A DNA stretch of 64,000 nucleotides from Novilysobacter_A longmucuonensis (GTDB lineage: Bacteria; Pseudomonadota; Gammaproteobacteria; Xanthomonadales; Xanthomonadaceae), in NCBI RefSeq assembly GCF_046600735.1, contig NZ_JBJMAW010000001.1:310001-374000 (forward strand). The letters are read 5' to 3'. The notes beneath the pieces are model-generated. The model saw nothing but the letters and a program-made list of their open reading frames with translations, made no database searches and was not told the origin of the DNA. Positions 27,802-38,670 of the stretch are shown here, piece by piece. The position numbers were made by a program, and so were the translations under genes. Each line of letters starts with the position of its first letter. Positions within the stretch are counted from its first letter, which is position 1.

Positions 27802-28053
27802 GTTCGGCTCTCCGCGCGGATCAGCGTTCGACGCTAGCCGGGGGAGGGGCTAGAGGTCGTGAACGACGCGGCGATGGCCGGGTCCGGCGAGTCGCGCAGC
27901 GGCGCGGTCCCGATCGCTTCCGCCGGTCCGTGACGAACGTCATGCCACCGACCGGCAGGGGCATTGCATCCCCCGATCCGGCACGATGCAAATGCCTAGT
28001 ACCCCATGCCTAACGCCCCACGCCTCATGCCCTGAACGTCAATGGAGACCGCA

Positions 28054-28818
28054 ATGCGCCGTTTGTTCGCCATCATCGTCCTGCCGCTGGTCTGCGGTGT
28101 CGCCGCGGCCGCGGAAATCGAATGTTCGATCGAGAGCGATTACGAGCTCGCCCTCAACGAACGCAGCGTGATCCTGACCCGCGACAGCGGCACGCCGCAG
28201 GCGATCGTGATGCGTGGCGGCCGGCTGTTCGTCGACGACCGCTGGGTCGAACTGAGTGCCGCCGACAGCCGGCGCATCGCCGAGTTCGAGCGCGGTGCGC
28301 GTGCGGCAATGCCGGAGGCCGCGGCGATCGGCTGGGAAGCGGCGGAAATTGCCTTCATCGCGTTGGGCGAGGTCGCGGCCGGCTTCAGCGATGATCCCGC
28401 CGTGGTCCGCAGCAAACTGGCCAAGGCGCGTGCCCAGTTGGACGCGCGGCTGGCGCGTTCGGCCACCGCGACCCGCTTCGACAGCCGTGACATCGGCGAG
28501 GGCGTAGCGGAAGCGGTGCGCGAGGTCGTTCCGACCCTGGTCGGCGACATCGTCGGCGGCGCTCTCAGCGCTGCGTTCAGCGGCGATGCCAGCCGACTGG
28601 AACGGATGGAAGGCCTGGATGCCCGCATCGAGGCCCAGGTCGAGTCGCGCGCGCAGGAGCTCGGCGAGCGCGGCGAGCGCTTGTGCAGCCAGTTGGCGGC
28701 GCTTGACGCGATCGACGAGGCGCTGGAAGTGCGCGTCGATGGCCAACCATTGAATATGCTGGAGGCCGAGGTCGGCCCCGGCCACGCGACGGCATCGACA
28801 CGCGCCGCCGCCGATTGA
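28054..28818 (+). CDS. DUF2884 (YggN-like) periplasmic protein
   Basis: 254 residues from the ATG preceded by GGAGA at a normal distance; another ATG lies 12 bases upstream. A signal peptide (RRLFAIIVLPLVCGVAAAAE) is followed by a beta-rich N-terminal part (ESDYELALNERSVILTRDSG) and a helical C-terminal half with EGVAEAVREVVPTLVGDIVG and DARIEAQVESRAQELGERGE, matching DUF2884/YggN. Probably periplasmic; function unknown. Just upstream lies a C-rich tandem (ATGCCTAGTACCCCATGCCT onward, 27991-28032). Confidence 0.75.
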   Translation: MRRLFAIIVLPLVCGVAAAAEIECSIESDYELALNERSVILTRDSGTPQAIVMRGGRLFVDDRWVELSAADSRRIAEFERGARAAMPEAAAIGWEAAEIAFIALGEVAAGFSDDPAVVRSKLAKARAQLDARLARSATATRFDSRDIGEGVAEAVREVVPTLVGDIVGGALSAAFSGDASRLERMEGLDARIEAQVESRAQELGERGERLCSQLAALDAIDEALEVRVDGQPLNMLEAEVGPGHATASTRAAAD

Positions 28819-28901
28819 CTTGACCCGGTCATCAAGACCCTGAAGGGCCGATCGCGGATGGCGCGGTCCGCCGACAGCGGCCACAATACGGGTTTCGCGC
28901 A

Positions 28902-30353
28902 ATGGCGGAGCCGAGCATGGCTGAGTTGAAGGAAGCACGCGTCCCCGATATCGGTGATTACGATGGCGTGCCGGTGATCGAGCTGCTGGTCGCGGTCGGC
29001 GACACCGTTGCGCAGGACCAGGGTCTGGTCACGCTGGAGTCCGACAAGGCGACCATGGAAGTGCCGGCGCCGTTTGCCGGCGTGGTGCGCGAGCTCAAGG
29101 TCAAGATCGGCGACAGCATCGCCGAGGGCAGCGTGGTTGCGATGATCGAACCGGCGCAGGGCGATGCCGATGCCAAGCCCGACACCGCTCCGGCGCCGCC
29201 GACCAAAGACAAGGCCAAGGCGACCGAACCCGACAGCGTAGTCGAGCCGGTCGCGGTCGCTGAATCCGACAACCTAGCCAGGCGCGAGACCGAATCGGCC
29301 CAGCGCGGCACCCCGGCGCCCGCGAAGACGGGCGGCAAGGGCGATGACAAGAGCGGCGACAAGAGCGGCGACAAGAGCACCCCGCCACGCTCGCCACCGG
29401 TGGCCTTCGATGCCGACGAGCTGCTGCCCGATAAGGTCCCGTACGCGAGCCCGGCGGTGCGCGTGTTCGCCCGCGAGCTGGGCGTCGACCTGGCGCGGGT
29501 CACCGGTTCCGCGCGCGGTGGGCGGATCAGCAAGGAGGACGTGCAGGGCCACGTCAAGAGCGTGATGCAGGGCGGCGGCGCACCGGGCGCACCGGGCGGC
29601 GGCGGTGGCCTCAGCCTGTTGCCGTGGCCGAAGGTCGACTTCGGCAAGTTCGGCGAAACCGAGACGCGCAGCCTGTCGCGGATCCAGAAGCTGTCTGGGG
29701 CCAACCTTGCGCGCAACTGGGCGATGATCCCGCACGTCACCCAGTTCGACGATGCCGACATCACCGAACTCGAAGCGCTGCGGGTGTCTCTCAACAAGGA
29801 GAACGAGAAGGCGAAGGACGGCACCAAGCTGACCATGCTCGCGTTCCTGATGAAGGCATCGGTCGCGGCGTTGCAGAAGTTCCCCGACTTCAACGCCTCG
29901 CTCGATGCCAGCGGCGAGACCCTGGTGCTGAAGAAATATTTCCACATCGGATTTGCCGCTGACACACCCAACGGCCTGGTGGTGCCGGTGGTGCGCGACT
30001 GCGACCAGAAGGGCGTGATGCAGATCGCGCGCGAATCCGGTGAGCTCGCCGCCAAGGCGCGCGACGGCAAGCTCGGCCCGGCGCAGATGAGCGGCGGTTG
30101 TTTCACCATCAGCTCACTCGGCGGCATCGGCGGCACCGCGTTCACCCCGATCGTCAACGCGCCGGAAGTGGCGATCCTGGGCGTGTCGCGCTCGGCGATG
30201 AAGCCGATGTGGGACGGCCAGGCGTTCGCGCCGCGCATGATGCTGCCGCTGTCGCTCAGCTACGACCACCGCGTGATCGACGGCGCGGCGGCGGCCCGCT
30301 TCACGGCCTATCTCGCCCAGTTGCTGGGCGACATGCGCCGCGTGCTGCTGTAG
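28902..30353 (+). CDS. aceF: Pyruvate dehydrogenase E2, dihydrolipoamide acetyltransferase
   Basis: 483 residues. A single lipoyl domain has the modified lysine K49 in LESDKATMEVPAP. An Ala/Pro/Lys linker includes a DDKSGDKSGDKS repeat. The peripheral subunit-binding domain (YASPAVRVFARELGVDLARV) and the catalytic acyltransferase domain ending SYDHRVIDGAAAARF (active-site His) follow. It transfers acetyl from E1-bound lipoamide to CoA in the cytoplasmic core complex. No E1 gene (aceE) is present in the window. A second ATG at 28917 is also possible. Confidence 0.93.
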   Translation: MAEPSMAELKEARVPDIGDYDGVPVIELLVAVGDTVAQDQGLVTLESDKATMEVPAPFAGVVRELKVKIGDSIAEGSVVAMIEPAQGDADAKPDTAPAPPTKDKAKATEPDSVVEPVAVAESDNLARRETESAQRGTPAPAKTGGKGDDKSGDKSGDKSTPPRSPPVAFDADELLPDKVPYASPAVRVFARELGVDLARVTGSARGGRISKEDVQGHVKSVMQGGGAPGAPGGGGGLSLLPWPKVDFGKFGETETRSLSRIQKLSGANLARNWAMIPHVTQFDDADITELEALRVSLNKENEKAKDGTKLTMLAFLMKASVAALQKFPDFNASLDASGETLVLKKYFHIGFAADTPNGLVVPVVRDCDQKGVMQIARESGELAAKARDGKLGPAQMSGGCFTISSLGGIGGTAFTPIVNAPEVAILGVSRSAMKPMWDGQAFAPRMMLPLSLSYDHRVIDGAAAARFTAYLAQLLGDMRRVLL

Positions 30354-30361
30354 GTCCGCGC

Positions 30362-31516
30362 GTGGCCACCTCCGGCACCGCGGACAGGATCGGGCAAGCC
30401 GGCGCCACCGTGCGCGACGCCGCGCAGTCCGCCGGCCGCGAGGGCTGGCATGGACTGCAGCCGGTGCTGGACTTCGCGCTGATCCGCACCTCCGGCTTCA
30501 GTCTCACCGTCGGCGGGCTGCTCGCCGCAGTGCTCGCGATCCTGGTCGCACTCGGACTGTCGATGCTGCTGCGGCGCGCGCTGGCGCGCTATGCCAGGCA
30601 CAACCAGAACGTCGATCGCGCCGGCCTGTATACGGTGACGCACCTGCTGCACTACGTGGTGCTGGCGATCGGCATCCTGTTCGCACTGGAGTTTGCCGGC
30701 CTGCCGATCACCCGCTTCGCGTTGTTCGCCGGCGCCATCGGCGTCGGCTTGGGTTTCGGGCTGCAGTCGCTGTTCGCCAACTTCATTTCCGGGCTGGTCC
30801 TGCTGTTTGGCAAATCGCTCAAGGTCGGCGATTTCGTCGAACTGGAATCGGACGTGCGCGGAGAGGTGCACGACATCAAGATGCTCGCGACCCGCATCGT
30901 CACCAACGACAACATCGACATCCTGGTGCCGAATTCGGAGTTCGTCAGCGGCCGGGTGGTCAACTGGACCTACCGCGACGTGTGGCGCCGGCTGCGGGTG
31001 CCGTTTGGGGTGGCGTACGGCACTGACAAGGAACTGGTCAAGAAGGCCGCGCTGGAGGCGGCGTCGCAGGTGCCGTTCACGCTCGATCTCGAAGGCAAGC
31101 GCAAGCCGCAAGTGTGGCTGGTGGCGTTCGGCGACAGCAGCCTGGATTTCGAGCTCGTGGTCTGGCTCAACGCGGAGGCCACCAAGCGGCCTTCCGCGGT
31201 CCAGGCTGCCTACTTGTGGGCGCTGGAGACGGCGCTGCACAAGTACCGCATCGAGATCCCATTCCCGCAGCGGGACCTGCACATCCGCAGCCTGTTTGAA
31301 CGCCGCGGCGATGAGGCGATGGCGGTGTGGCAGGGCGTCGGCCGCGACGATGGCGCCGGCGTCGAGGAGCTGGCGGATGCCGGCGTGGCGCTGGGCCGCA
31401 GCGAGCGCGAGGCGCTGTCCAGCAACGACGCCGAGCAGGACGTCAAGCAGCAGATCGCCGAAGACGCCGCGGCGGAAGGCGCCGTGGGCGAGAACGACCC
31501 CTCCGCGCGCGACTAG
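30362..31516 (+). CDS. MscS-family mechanosensitive ion channel
   Basis: 384 residues from a GTG eight bases after the aceF stop. An N-terminal helix near residue 50, two more helices, and the pore-lining TM3 with the Gly/Ala pattern GVGLGFGLQSLFANFISG are followed by the cytoplasmic beta domain (LVPNSEFVSGRVVNWTYRD). The C-terminal tail (about 75 residues) is acidic. It would open under membrane tension during osmotic downshock. Its place between E2 and E3 of pyruvate dehydrogenase is unusual; co-transcription is implied by spacing, a functional link is not. Confidence 0.88.
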   Translation: MATSGTADRIGQAGATVRDAAQSAGREGWHGLQPVLDFALIRTSGFSLTVGGLLAAVLAILVALGLSMLLRRALARYARHNQNVDRAGLYTVTHLLHYVVLAIGILFALEFAGLPITRFALFAGAIGVGLGFGLQSLFANFISGLVLLFGKSLKVGDFVELESDVRGEVHDIKMLATRIVTNDNIDILVPNSEFVSGRVVNWTYRDVWRRLRVPFGVAYGTDKELVKKAALEAASQVPFTLDLEGKRKPQVWLVAFGDSSLDFELVVWLNAEATKRPSAVQAAYLWALETALHKYRIEIPFPQRDLHIRSLFERRGDEAMAVWQGVGRDDGAGVEELADAGVALGRSEREALSSNDAEQDVKQQIAEDAAAEGAVGENDPSARD

Positions 31517-31549
31517 CCGCGCGGCCCGCTATACCTGGAGAGCATTGCG

Positions 31550-33493
<1,944 letters not shown>

Positions 33494-33528
33494 GCCGGTC
33501 CGCTGCCGCCGCCGTGGCGCGAGCGCAC

Positions 33529-33694
33529 GTGGGCGCGAACGCGAATCGGACAGGCGCGGTGGTCCGGATTCCATCGCGGCCATGGGCCGCTCCTACAAAA
33601 GCGCTCGTGATTCGTAGGAGCGCCCCATGGGCGCGAACGCGAACCGGACAGGCGCGGTGGCCTGGCTTTCATCGCGGCCATCGGCCGCTCCTAC
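33529..33694. repeat. Two tandem family II elements
   Basis: The first copy has a decayed left end and intact right end (CATCGCGGCCATGGGCCGCT plus CCTAC, to 33596). The second (33614-33694) is complete. The internal loop (CGGACAGGCGCGGTGG) is shared by both, so they are tandem duplicates in the same orientation. They occupy the 5' part of the 539-base gap between lpdA and the atp operon. Confidence 0.85.
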
Positions 33695-33734
33695 AAATGC
33701 GGGCCTTCCTGTGATTGCCGGAGGCCGGAAAAGC

Positions 33735-33760
33735 GAAACCCCGGCCGGGGCCGGGGCTTC
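33735..33760 (+). terminator. Possible weak terminator after lpdA
   Basis: CCCCGG and CCGGGG arms around a six-base loop are preceded by AAA and followed by CTTCTTG rather than a T-run. It may end lpdA transcription or only be a G/C hairpin. From here to the atp promoter no gene is supported. Confidence 0.35.
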
Positions 33761-33953
33761 TTGAACCCACCGCTGTCTTTGCCATTGACGAGGAGAGAGG
33801 CGGAGCGTTCCCAGGCTCTGACCCGGCCTTAGCCGAAAGGTTCCATCGGATCGCTTCCCGGCGGGGCGGGCGTTCAACCGCTGCGGTTCTCCGACGGATC
33901 CATAGCGGCCGGCTATCGCGGCGACCGGTGCAGGCCGTGGCGCAGCGGGTCGG

Positions 33954-33982
33954 TTGCCGCTTCTGCGTGCGCCCTCTATAAT
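33954..33982 (+). promoter_or_regulatory. Sigma-70 promoter of the atp operon
   Basis: TTGCCG (33954-33959) and a perfect TATAAT (33977-33982) separated by 17 bases. The predicted start of transcription is about 33989, giving a leader of about 45 bases before atpI. It is the best sigma-70 match noted in the window. Confidence 0.75.
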
Positions 33983-34032
33983 TCTGCGGCTCACCCGGGC
34001 GCTCTGGTGTCCGCCTCCTACGACGGGTCCGC

Positions 34033-34398
34033 ATGCACGATCCATTGTCTGCAGGCCGTCGCCTGGCGTTGCGCACGCTCGCCTGGCAGGCCGGCTCGAC
34101 CGCGCTGCTGGCGCTGGCGTTCCTCGCCAGTGGCGTGCCGCACGCCGCGGCGGTCCTGGTCGGCGGTGGCGCGATGCTGCTGGGCGGGGCGATCGCAGCG
34201 CGGCTGATGGTCGGCGGCGGTATCCAGCCGGCCAACGTGGTGATGGTCCGCTGGTTTGCGGGCGTGGTGTCGAAGTGGTTGCTGGTGGTGGTGATGTTGT
34301 TGCTGGGTCTGGCTGTCTGGCGCTTGCCGCCGCTGCCGCTGCTGCTGGGCATCGTGGTCGCGTTGATCGCGCAGATGCTCGCCACGATCCGGCGCTGA
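34033..34398 (+). CDS. atpI: ATP synthase assembly protein AtpI
   Basis: 121 residues with four hydrophobic helices (STALLALAFLASGVPHAAAV; GGGAMLLGGAIAARLMVGGG; WLLVVVMLLLGLAVW; LLLGIVVALIAQMLATIRR), matching the AtpI/UncI family that precedes atpB and assists c-ring assembly. Sequence conservation is low in this family, so the call rests mainly on size, topology and position directly after the promoter. Confidence 0.85.
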   Translation: MHDPLSAGRRLALRTLAWQAGSTALLALAFLASGVPHAAAVLVGGGAMLLGGAIAARLMVGGGIQPANVVMVRWFAGVVSKWLLVVVMLLLGLAVWRLPPLPLLLGIVVALIAQMLATIRR

Positions 34399-34470
34399 TC
34401 CTGCGCGAAGCCGGTCTCAGGCCGGTTCAAATTCAAACATCTACAAAATTTCTATCGGGGTTCAGGACGC

Positions 34471-35268
34471 ATGGCGGTCGAGCAAGAGCTGACGCCCACC
34501 GGGTACATCCAGCACCACCTCCAGAACCTGACCGCGCCGATCGGCGAGGGCGCTTTCTGGACGTTGCACCTGGACACGCTCATCACTTCGGTGTTGATGG
34601 GCCTGCTGATCGTATTCAGTTTCTGGATGGCCACCCGCCGTGCGACCGCCGGCGTGCCGGGCAAGTGGCAGGCGTTCGTCGAGATTTGCCTGGAGTTCGT
34701 CGACCGCCAGGCCAAGGACACCTACCACGGAAGCAGCAAGCTGGTGACGCCGATCGCCATCACGCTGTTCTTCTGGATCCTCATGATGAACCTCATCAAG
34801 ATGATCCCGGCGGACTTCATCGCGGTTCCTCTGACCTGGGTCGGCGTGCATTACTGGAAGCCGGTGCCGACCGCCGACGTCAACGCCACGCTCGGCATGT
34901 CGATCAGCGTGTTCTTCCTGATGTTGTTCTTCGCCCTGCGCTCCAAGGGCCTGGGCGGTTTCACCAAGGAATTCCTGACAGCGCCGTTCGGCAAGTGGAT
35001 GCTGCCGTTCAACCTGATACTCAACATCGTGGAGTGGGTCAGCAAGCCGATCTCGCTGGCGATGCGACTGTTCGGCAACATGTTCGGCGGCGAGATCGTG
35101 TTCCTGCTGATCTGGGTGCTCGGCGGCGCGGGCATCATCGGCGCATTCGCCGGTGGCCTGTTCGGCCTGGGCTGGATGCTGTTCCATCTGCTGGTCATCC
35201 CGCTGCAGGCCTTCATTTTCATGATGCTGTCGATCGTCTACCTGAGCCTGTCGGAAGACACGCACTGA
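34471..35268 (+). CDS. atpB: F0F1 ATP synthase subunit a
   Basis: 265 residues, inner membrane. The proton-channel helix contains the essential arginine in LAMRLFGNMFGGE, and the last helix LLVIPLQAFIFMMLSIVYLS is typical. It couples proton flow to rotation of the c ring. A 72-base spacer from atpI carries no signal that I recognise. Confidence 0.97.
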   Translation: MAVEQELTPTGYIQHHLQNLTAPIGEGAFWTLHLDTLITSVLMGLLIVFSFWMATRRATAGVPGKWQAFVEICLEFVDRQAKDTYHGSSKLVTPIAITLFFWILMMNLIKMIPADFIAVPLTWVGVHYWKPVPTADVNATLGMSISVFFLMLFFALRSKGLGGFTKEFLTAPFGKWMLPFNLILNIVEWVSKPISLAMRLFGNMFGGEIVFLLIWVLGGAGIIGAFAGGLFGLGWMLFHLLVIPLQAFIFMMLSIVYLSLSEDTH

Positions 35269-35357
35269 TCGCATCGCCCGACCTCACCTTGTTGTCCCGC
35301 TTCAAAGTTTCGCTTCATCCCTCAACGTTCAACCTCAAGCACGATTCGGAGAAAACC

Positions 35358-35657
35358 ATGGAATCCATCCTCGCCAACCTCGCCCAAGTCCAGGCTTCCA
35401 CCGTACTGGCCGTCGGCATCATGATCGGCCTGGCCGCGCTCGGTGCCGGTCTCGGTCTGGCGATCATGTCCGGCAAGTTCCTCGAGTCCGCCGCGCGTCA
35501 GCCGGAGCTGATCCCGGTCCTGCAGGTCCGCATGTTCATCACCGCCGGCCTGATCGACGCCGCGTTCATCATCACCGTCGCGGTGGCGCTGCTGCTGGCG
35601 TTCGCCAACCCGCTGGTGACCGTGTTCACCGAGCAGCTGGCCCTCCTCGCCGGCTGA
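35358..35657 (+). CDS. atpE: F0F1 ATP synthase subunit c
   Basis: 99 residues, two helices joined by the polar loop SGKFLESAARQPEL. The first helix carries the Gly-rich ALGAGLGLAIM and the second the proton-binding aspartate in LIDAAFIITVAVAL. The N-terminus is about 15 residues longer than in E. coli. GGAGAAAACC precedes the ATG. Two GC hairpins (about 35662-35710) follow the stop; such structures can stabilise the abundant atpE message. Confidence 0.97.
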   Translation: MESILANLAQVQASTVLAVGIMIGLAALGAGLGLAIMSGKFLESAARQPELIPVLQVRMFITAGLIDAAFIITVAVALLLAFANPLVTVFTEQLALLAG

Positions 35658-35777
35658 GCCGGCCGGCACGCTCCGGTCGTGCCATGACGGGCTGCCTGCG
35701 GGCGGCCCGTCGGTACGGACAAGGGGGCGGGCGAACCCGCACGCCTCCGACCCAGCACCTCTGGCAGAACGTTACGC

Positions 35778-36248
35778 ATGAATATCAATTTCACCCTCAT
35801 CGCCCAGGCGCTGGCGTTTGCCGGTTTGATCTGGATCATCGCGACCAAGATCTGGCCGCCGCTGCTGAGCGCGATCGAAGAGCGCCAGAAGAAGATCGCC
35901 GAAGGACTGGCCGCGGCCGACCAGAGCCAGAAGAACCTGGCCCAGGCGCAGGAGCAGGTCGACGCGGCGCTGCGCGAGGCGCGTGGCAAGGCCAACGAGA
36001 TCATCGACCAGGCGCACCAGCGGGCCAGCCAGATCGTCGAGCACGCCAAGAACGAGGCCATCACCGAAGCCGAGCGGCAGAAGGCGCTGGCGGTGGCCGA
36101 GATCGAGGCGGCCAGCAACCGTGCCCGCGAGGACCTGCGCCGCCAGGTGTCGGCGCTGGCGGTGAGCGGCGCCGAGAAGCTGCTGCGGCGCGAGATCGAT
36201 GCCAGCGCCCACAAGGCGTTGCTCGACGAGCTCGCGGCGGAGATCTGA
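35778..36248 (+). CDS. atpF: F0F1 ATP synthase subunit b
   Basis: 156 residues. A single N-terminal membrane helix (LIAQALAFAGLIWIIATKIW) and a long charged helix rich in Ala, Glu, Gln and Lys form the peripheral stalk dimer. The length equals E. coli AtpF. atpH starts eight bases after its stop. Confidence 0.96.
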   Translation: MNINFTLIAQALAFAGLIWIIATKIWPPLLSAIEERQKKIAEGLAAADQSQKNLAQAQEQVDAALREARGKANEIIDQAHQRASQIVEHAKNEAITEAERQKALAVAEIEAASNRAREDLRRQVSALAVSGAEKLLRREIDASAHKALLDELAAEI

Positions 36249-36255
36249 GCACGCC

Positions 36256-36798
36256 ATGAGCCAGCCCCTGACCCTCGCCCGCCCCTACGCTCGCGCCGCG
36301 TTCGCGCTGTCGCGTGGGGACGGTCCCGACCAGGCCGGCCGCACCGAACAGTGGTCGCATGCGCTCGCGTTCGCCGCGCGCGTGGCCGCCGATCCGCAGG
36401 TGCATGCGCTGCTCGGCCATCCGCAACTGGCGCCGGGCGATGCGGTGACGTTGCTGGCCGCAGATGGCAGCGACGAGACCTTCGCGCGCTTCCTGACGCT
36501 GCTCGCCGACAACCGCCGCCTGTCGCTGCTGCCGGAGATCGCCGGTTTGTTCCAGGAGTTGCGCGCCGACGCCGACCGCGTGGTCAAGGCCCGCGTCACC
36601 ACCGCGGGCGAACTGCCGGCAGCGGAGCTCGAGTCGATCCGGATGGCGCTCAGGCAGCGCTTCGGTCGAGAGGTCGAGATCGAAACCGCGATCGACGAGT
36701 CGTTGATCGGCGGCGCGCTGATCGACGCCGGCGACGTGGTGATCGACGGCTCGCTCAAGGGCAAGCTCGCGCGCCTGCGGACCGCGTTGGCCAATTGA
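36256..36798 (+). CDS. atpH: F0F1 ATP synthase subunit delta
   Basis: 180 residues. It starts MSQPLTLARPYARAAFALSR, the conserved delta N-terminus, and ends with the stalk-contact segment GGALIDAGDVVIDGSLKGKL. It joins F1 to the b subunits. After it the spacing lengthens to 157 bases before atpA. Confidence 0.95.
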   Translation: MSQPLTLARPYARAAFALSRGDGPDQAGRTEQWSHALAFAARVAADPQVHALLGHPQLAPGDAVTLLAADGSDETFARFLTLLADNRRLSLLPEIAGLFQELRADADRVVKARVTTAGELPAAELESIRMALRQRFGREVEIETAIDESLIGGALIDAGDVVIDGSLKGKLARLRTALAN

Positions 36799-36899
36799 TG
36801 AAGCGGGATTAGGAAACAGGAAACAGAAAGCGGGAAAAGCTAGTGCCTGGCGCCATCGGCTTTGGCCACTTTCAAGTTTTACCGTTCTCGATTCTCGAT
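36799..36899 (+). repeat. Purine-rich tandem after atpH and TTCTCGA tandem before atpA
   Basis: Left part (36799-36838): GGAAACAGGAAACAG within an A/G-rich run that starts at the atpH stop. Right part (about 36877-36899): ACCGTTCTCGATTCTCGATA. The two parts are only weakly complementary, so this spacer is a degenerate relative of the inverted-arm spacers around it. Confidence 0.55.
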
Positions 36900-36955
36900 A
36901 CGAAATTAAAGCACCCCGCGCGCCGCAGTTCGCGACGCACGACAAGGAAACGACA

Positions 36956-38521
36956 ATGGCAACCTCCCAGCTCAACCCGTCCGAAATCAGCGAACTCATC
37001 AAGACCCGCATCGAGAAGGTCAAGCTGACCGCCGAGGCCCGCAATGAAGGCTCGGTCACCTCGGTGGCCGACGGCATCGTGCGCATCCACGGCCTGGCCG
37101 ACGTGATGCAGGGCGAGATGGTCGAGCTGCCTGGAGCTGAAGACGGAGCGTCCAGCTTCGCACTGGCGCTGAACCTGGAGCGCGACTCGGTCGGCGCGGT
37201 GGTGCTTGGCGAGTACGAGCACCTGCGCGAGGGCGATGTGGCGAAGACCACCGGCCGCATCCTCGAGGTGCCGGTCGGCCCGGAGCTGCTCGGTCGCGTG
37301 GTCAACGCGCTGGGCGAGCCGATCGATGGCAAGGGCCCGATCACCGCCACCCTGACCGCGCCGGTGGAGCGCGTCGCCCCCGGCGTGATCTGGCGCAAGT
37401 CGGTCGACCAGCCGGTGCAGACCGGTTACAAGACCGTCGACTCGATGATTCCGATCGGCCGCGGCCAGCGCGAGTTGATCATCGGCGACCGCCAGACCGG
37501 CAAGTCGGCCCTGGCGATCGACGCGATCATCAACCAGAAGGGCACCGGCATCAAATGCGTGTACGTCGCGATCGGCCAGAAGGCCAGCTCGGTGGCGAAC
37601 GTGGTGCGCCGCCTGGAAGAGAACGGCGCGCTGGCCCACACGATCGTGGTGGCCGCGACCGCGTCCGAGTCGGCCGCGATGCAGTACATCAGCGCCTACT
37701 CGGGCTGCACCATGGGCGAGTACTTCATGGACCGCGGCGAAGATGCGCTGATCGTCTATGACGACCTGTCCAAGCAGGCCGTTGCCTACCGCCAGATCTC
37801 GCTGCTGCTCAAGCGCCCGCCGGGTCGCGAAGCCTATCCGGGCGACGTGTTCTACCTGCACAGCCGGCTGCTCGAGCGTGCCGCGCGCGTGTCCGAGGAG
37901 TACGTCGAGCAGTTCACCAACGGCGCGGTGAAGGGCAAGACCGGTTCGCTGACCGCGCTGCCGCTGATCGAGACCCAGGCCGGCGACGTCTCCGCGTTCG
38001 TGCCGACCAATGTGATCTCCATTACCGACGGCCAGATCTTCCTGGAGACCGACCTGTTCAACGCCGGCATCCGCCCGGCCGTGAACGCCGGTATCTCGGT
38101 CTCGCGCGTCGGCGGCTCGGCCCAGACCAAGATCATCAAGAAGCTGTCGGGCGGCATCCGCATCGCACTCGCCCAGTACCGTGAGCTCGCAGCCTTCGCG
38201 CAGTTCGCCTCGGACCTGGACGAAGCCACCCGCAAGCAGCTCGAGCGCGGCCAGCGGGTGACCGAGCTGATGAAGCAGAAGCAGTACCAGCCGATGTCCA
38301 TCGCCAACCAGGCGCTGTCGATCTACGCGGTCAACGAGAACTACCTGGACGACGTGCCGGTCGGCAAGATCGGCTCGTTCGAAGAGGGCCTGCACGCCCA
38401 CTTCGCCAACACCCAGGGCGAGCTGATCGACAAGGTCAACGCGACTGGCGGCTGGGGCGACGAGATCGAGGCCGCTTTCAAGAAGGGCATCGAAGAGTTC
38501 AAGCAGACCGGTAGCTGGTAA
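36956..38521 (+). CDS. atpA: F0F1 ATP synthase subunit alpha
   Basis: 521 residues. Walker A GDRQTGKS, the alpha signature PAVNAGISVSRVGGSAQTK, and the visual motif ALIVYDDLSKQAVAYRQISL are present. It carries non-catalytic nucleotide sites in the F1 head. AAGGAAACGAC precedes the ATG. A heptamer arm begins five bases after the stop. Confidence 0.98.
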   Translation: MATSQLNPSEISELIKTRIEKVKLTAEARNEGSVTSVADGIVRIHGLADVMQGEMVELPGAEDGASSFALALNLERDSVGAVVLGEYEHLREGDVAKTTGRILEVPVGPELLGRVVNALGEPIDGKGPITATLTAPVERVAPGVIWRKSVDQPVQTGYKTVDSMIPIGRGQRELIIGDRQTGKSALAIDAIINQKGTGIKCVYVAIGQKASSVANVVRRLEENGALAHTIVVAATASESAAMQYISAYSGCTMGEYFMDRGEDALIVYDDLSKQAVAYRQISLLLKRPPGREAYPGDVFYLHSRLLERAARVSEEYVEQFTNGAVKGKTGSLTALPLIETQAGDVSAFVPTNVISITDGQIFLETDLFNAGIRPAVNAGISVSRVGGSAQTKIIKKLSGGIRIALAQYRELAAFAQFASDLDEATRKQLERGQRVTELMKQKQYQPMSIANQALSIYAVNENYLDDVPVGKIGSFEEGLHAHFANTQGELIDKVNATGGWGDEIEAAFKKGIEEFKQTGSW

Positions 38522-38526
38522 ATAGA

Positions 38527-38661
38527 GCCGGGACTCGGGACTCGGGACTCGGGACTCGCGAAAGCGAGCTTCCCGGCGACCGAACCTCGAACCCGGGCGT
38601 GGAGTAAAGCGATTCGAGTGCGGGCTCTTCCGAGTCCCGAGTCCCGAGTCCCGAGTCCCGG
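38527..38661 (+). repeat. Inverted heptamer arms, atpA-atpG spacer
   Basis: Left arm (38527-38558): four exact GGGACTC units. Right arm (38630-38661): four GAGTCCC units ending CCGG. The arms are perfectly complementary over about 30 bases and enclose a 71-base loop with its own small hairpin (CGCGAAAGCG). The atpG ribosome site GAGAG lies just after the right arm. Confidence 0.92.
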
Positions 38662-38670
38662 ATTGAGAGA

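Noticed and set aside
33715..33981. 88-residue frame between lpdA and the atp promoter
   Set aside because: No homology features or ribosome site, and it overlaps a hairpin and the -35/-10 region of the atp promoter.
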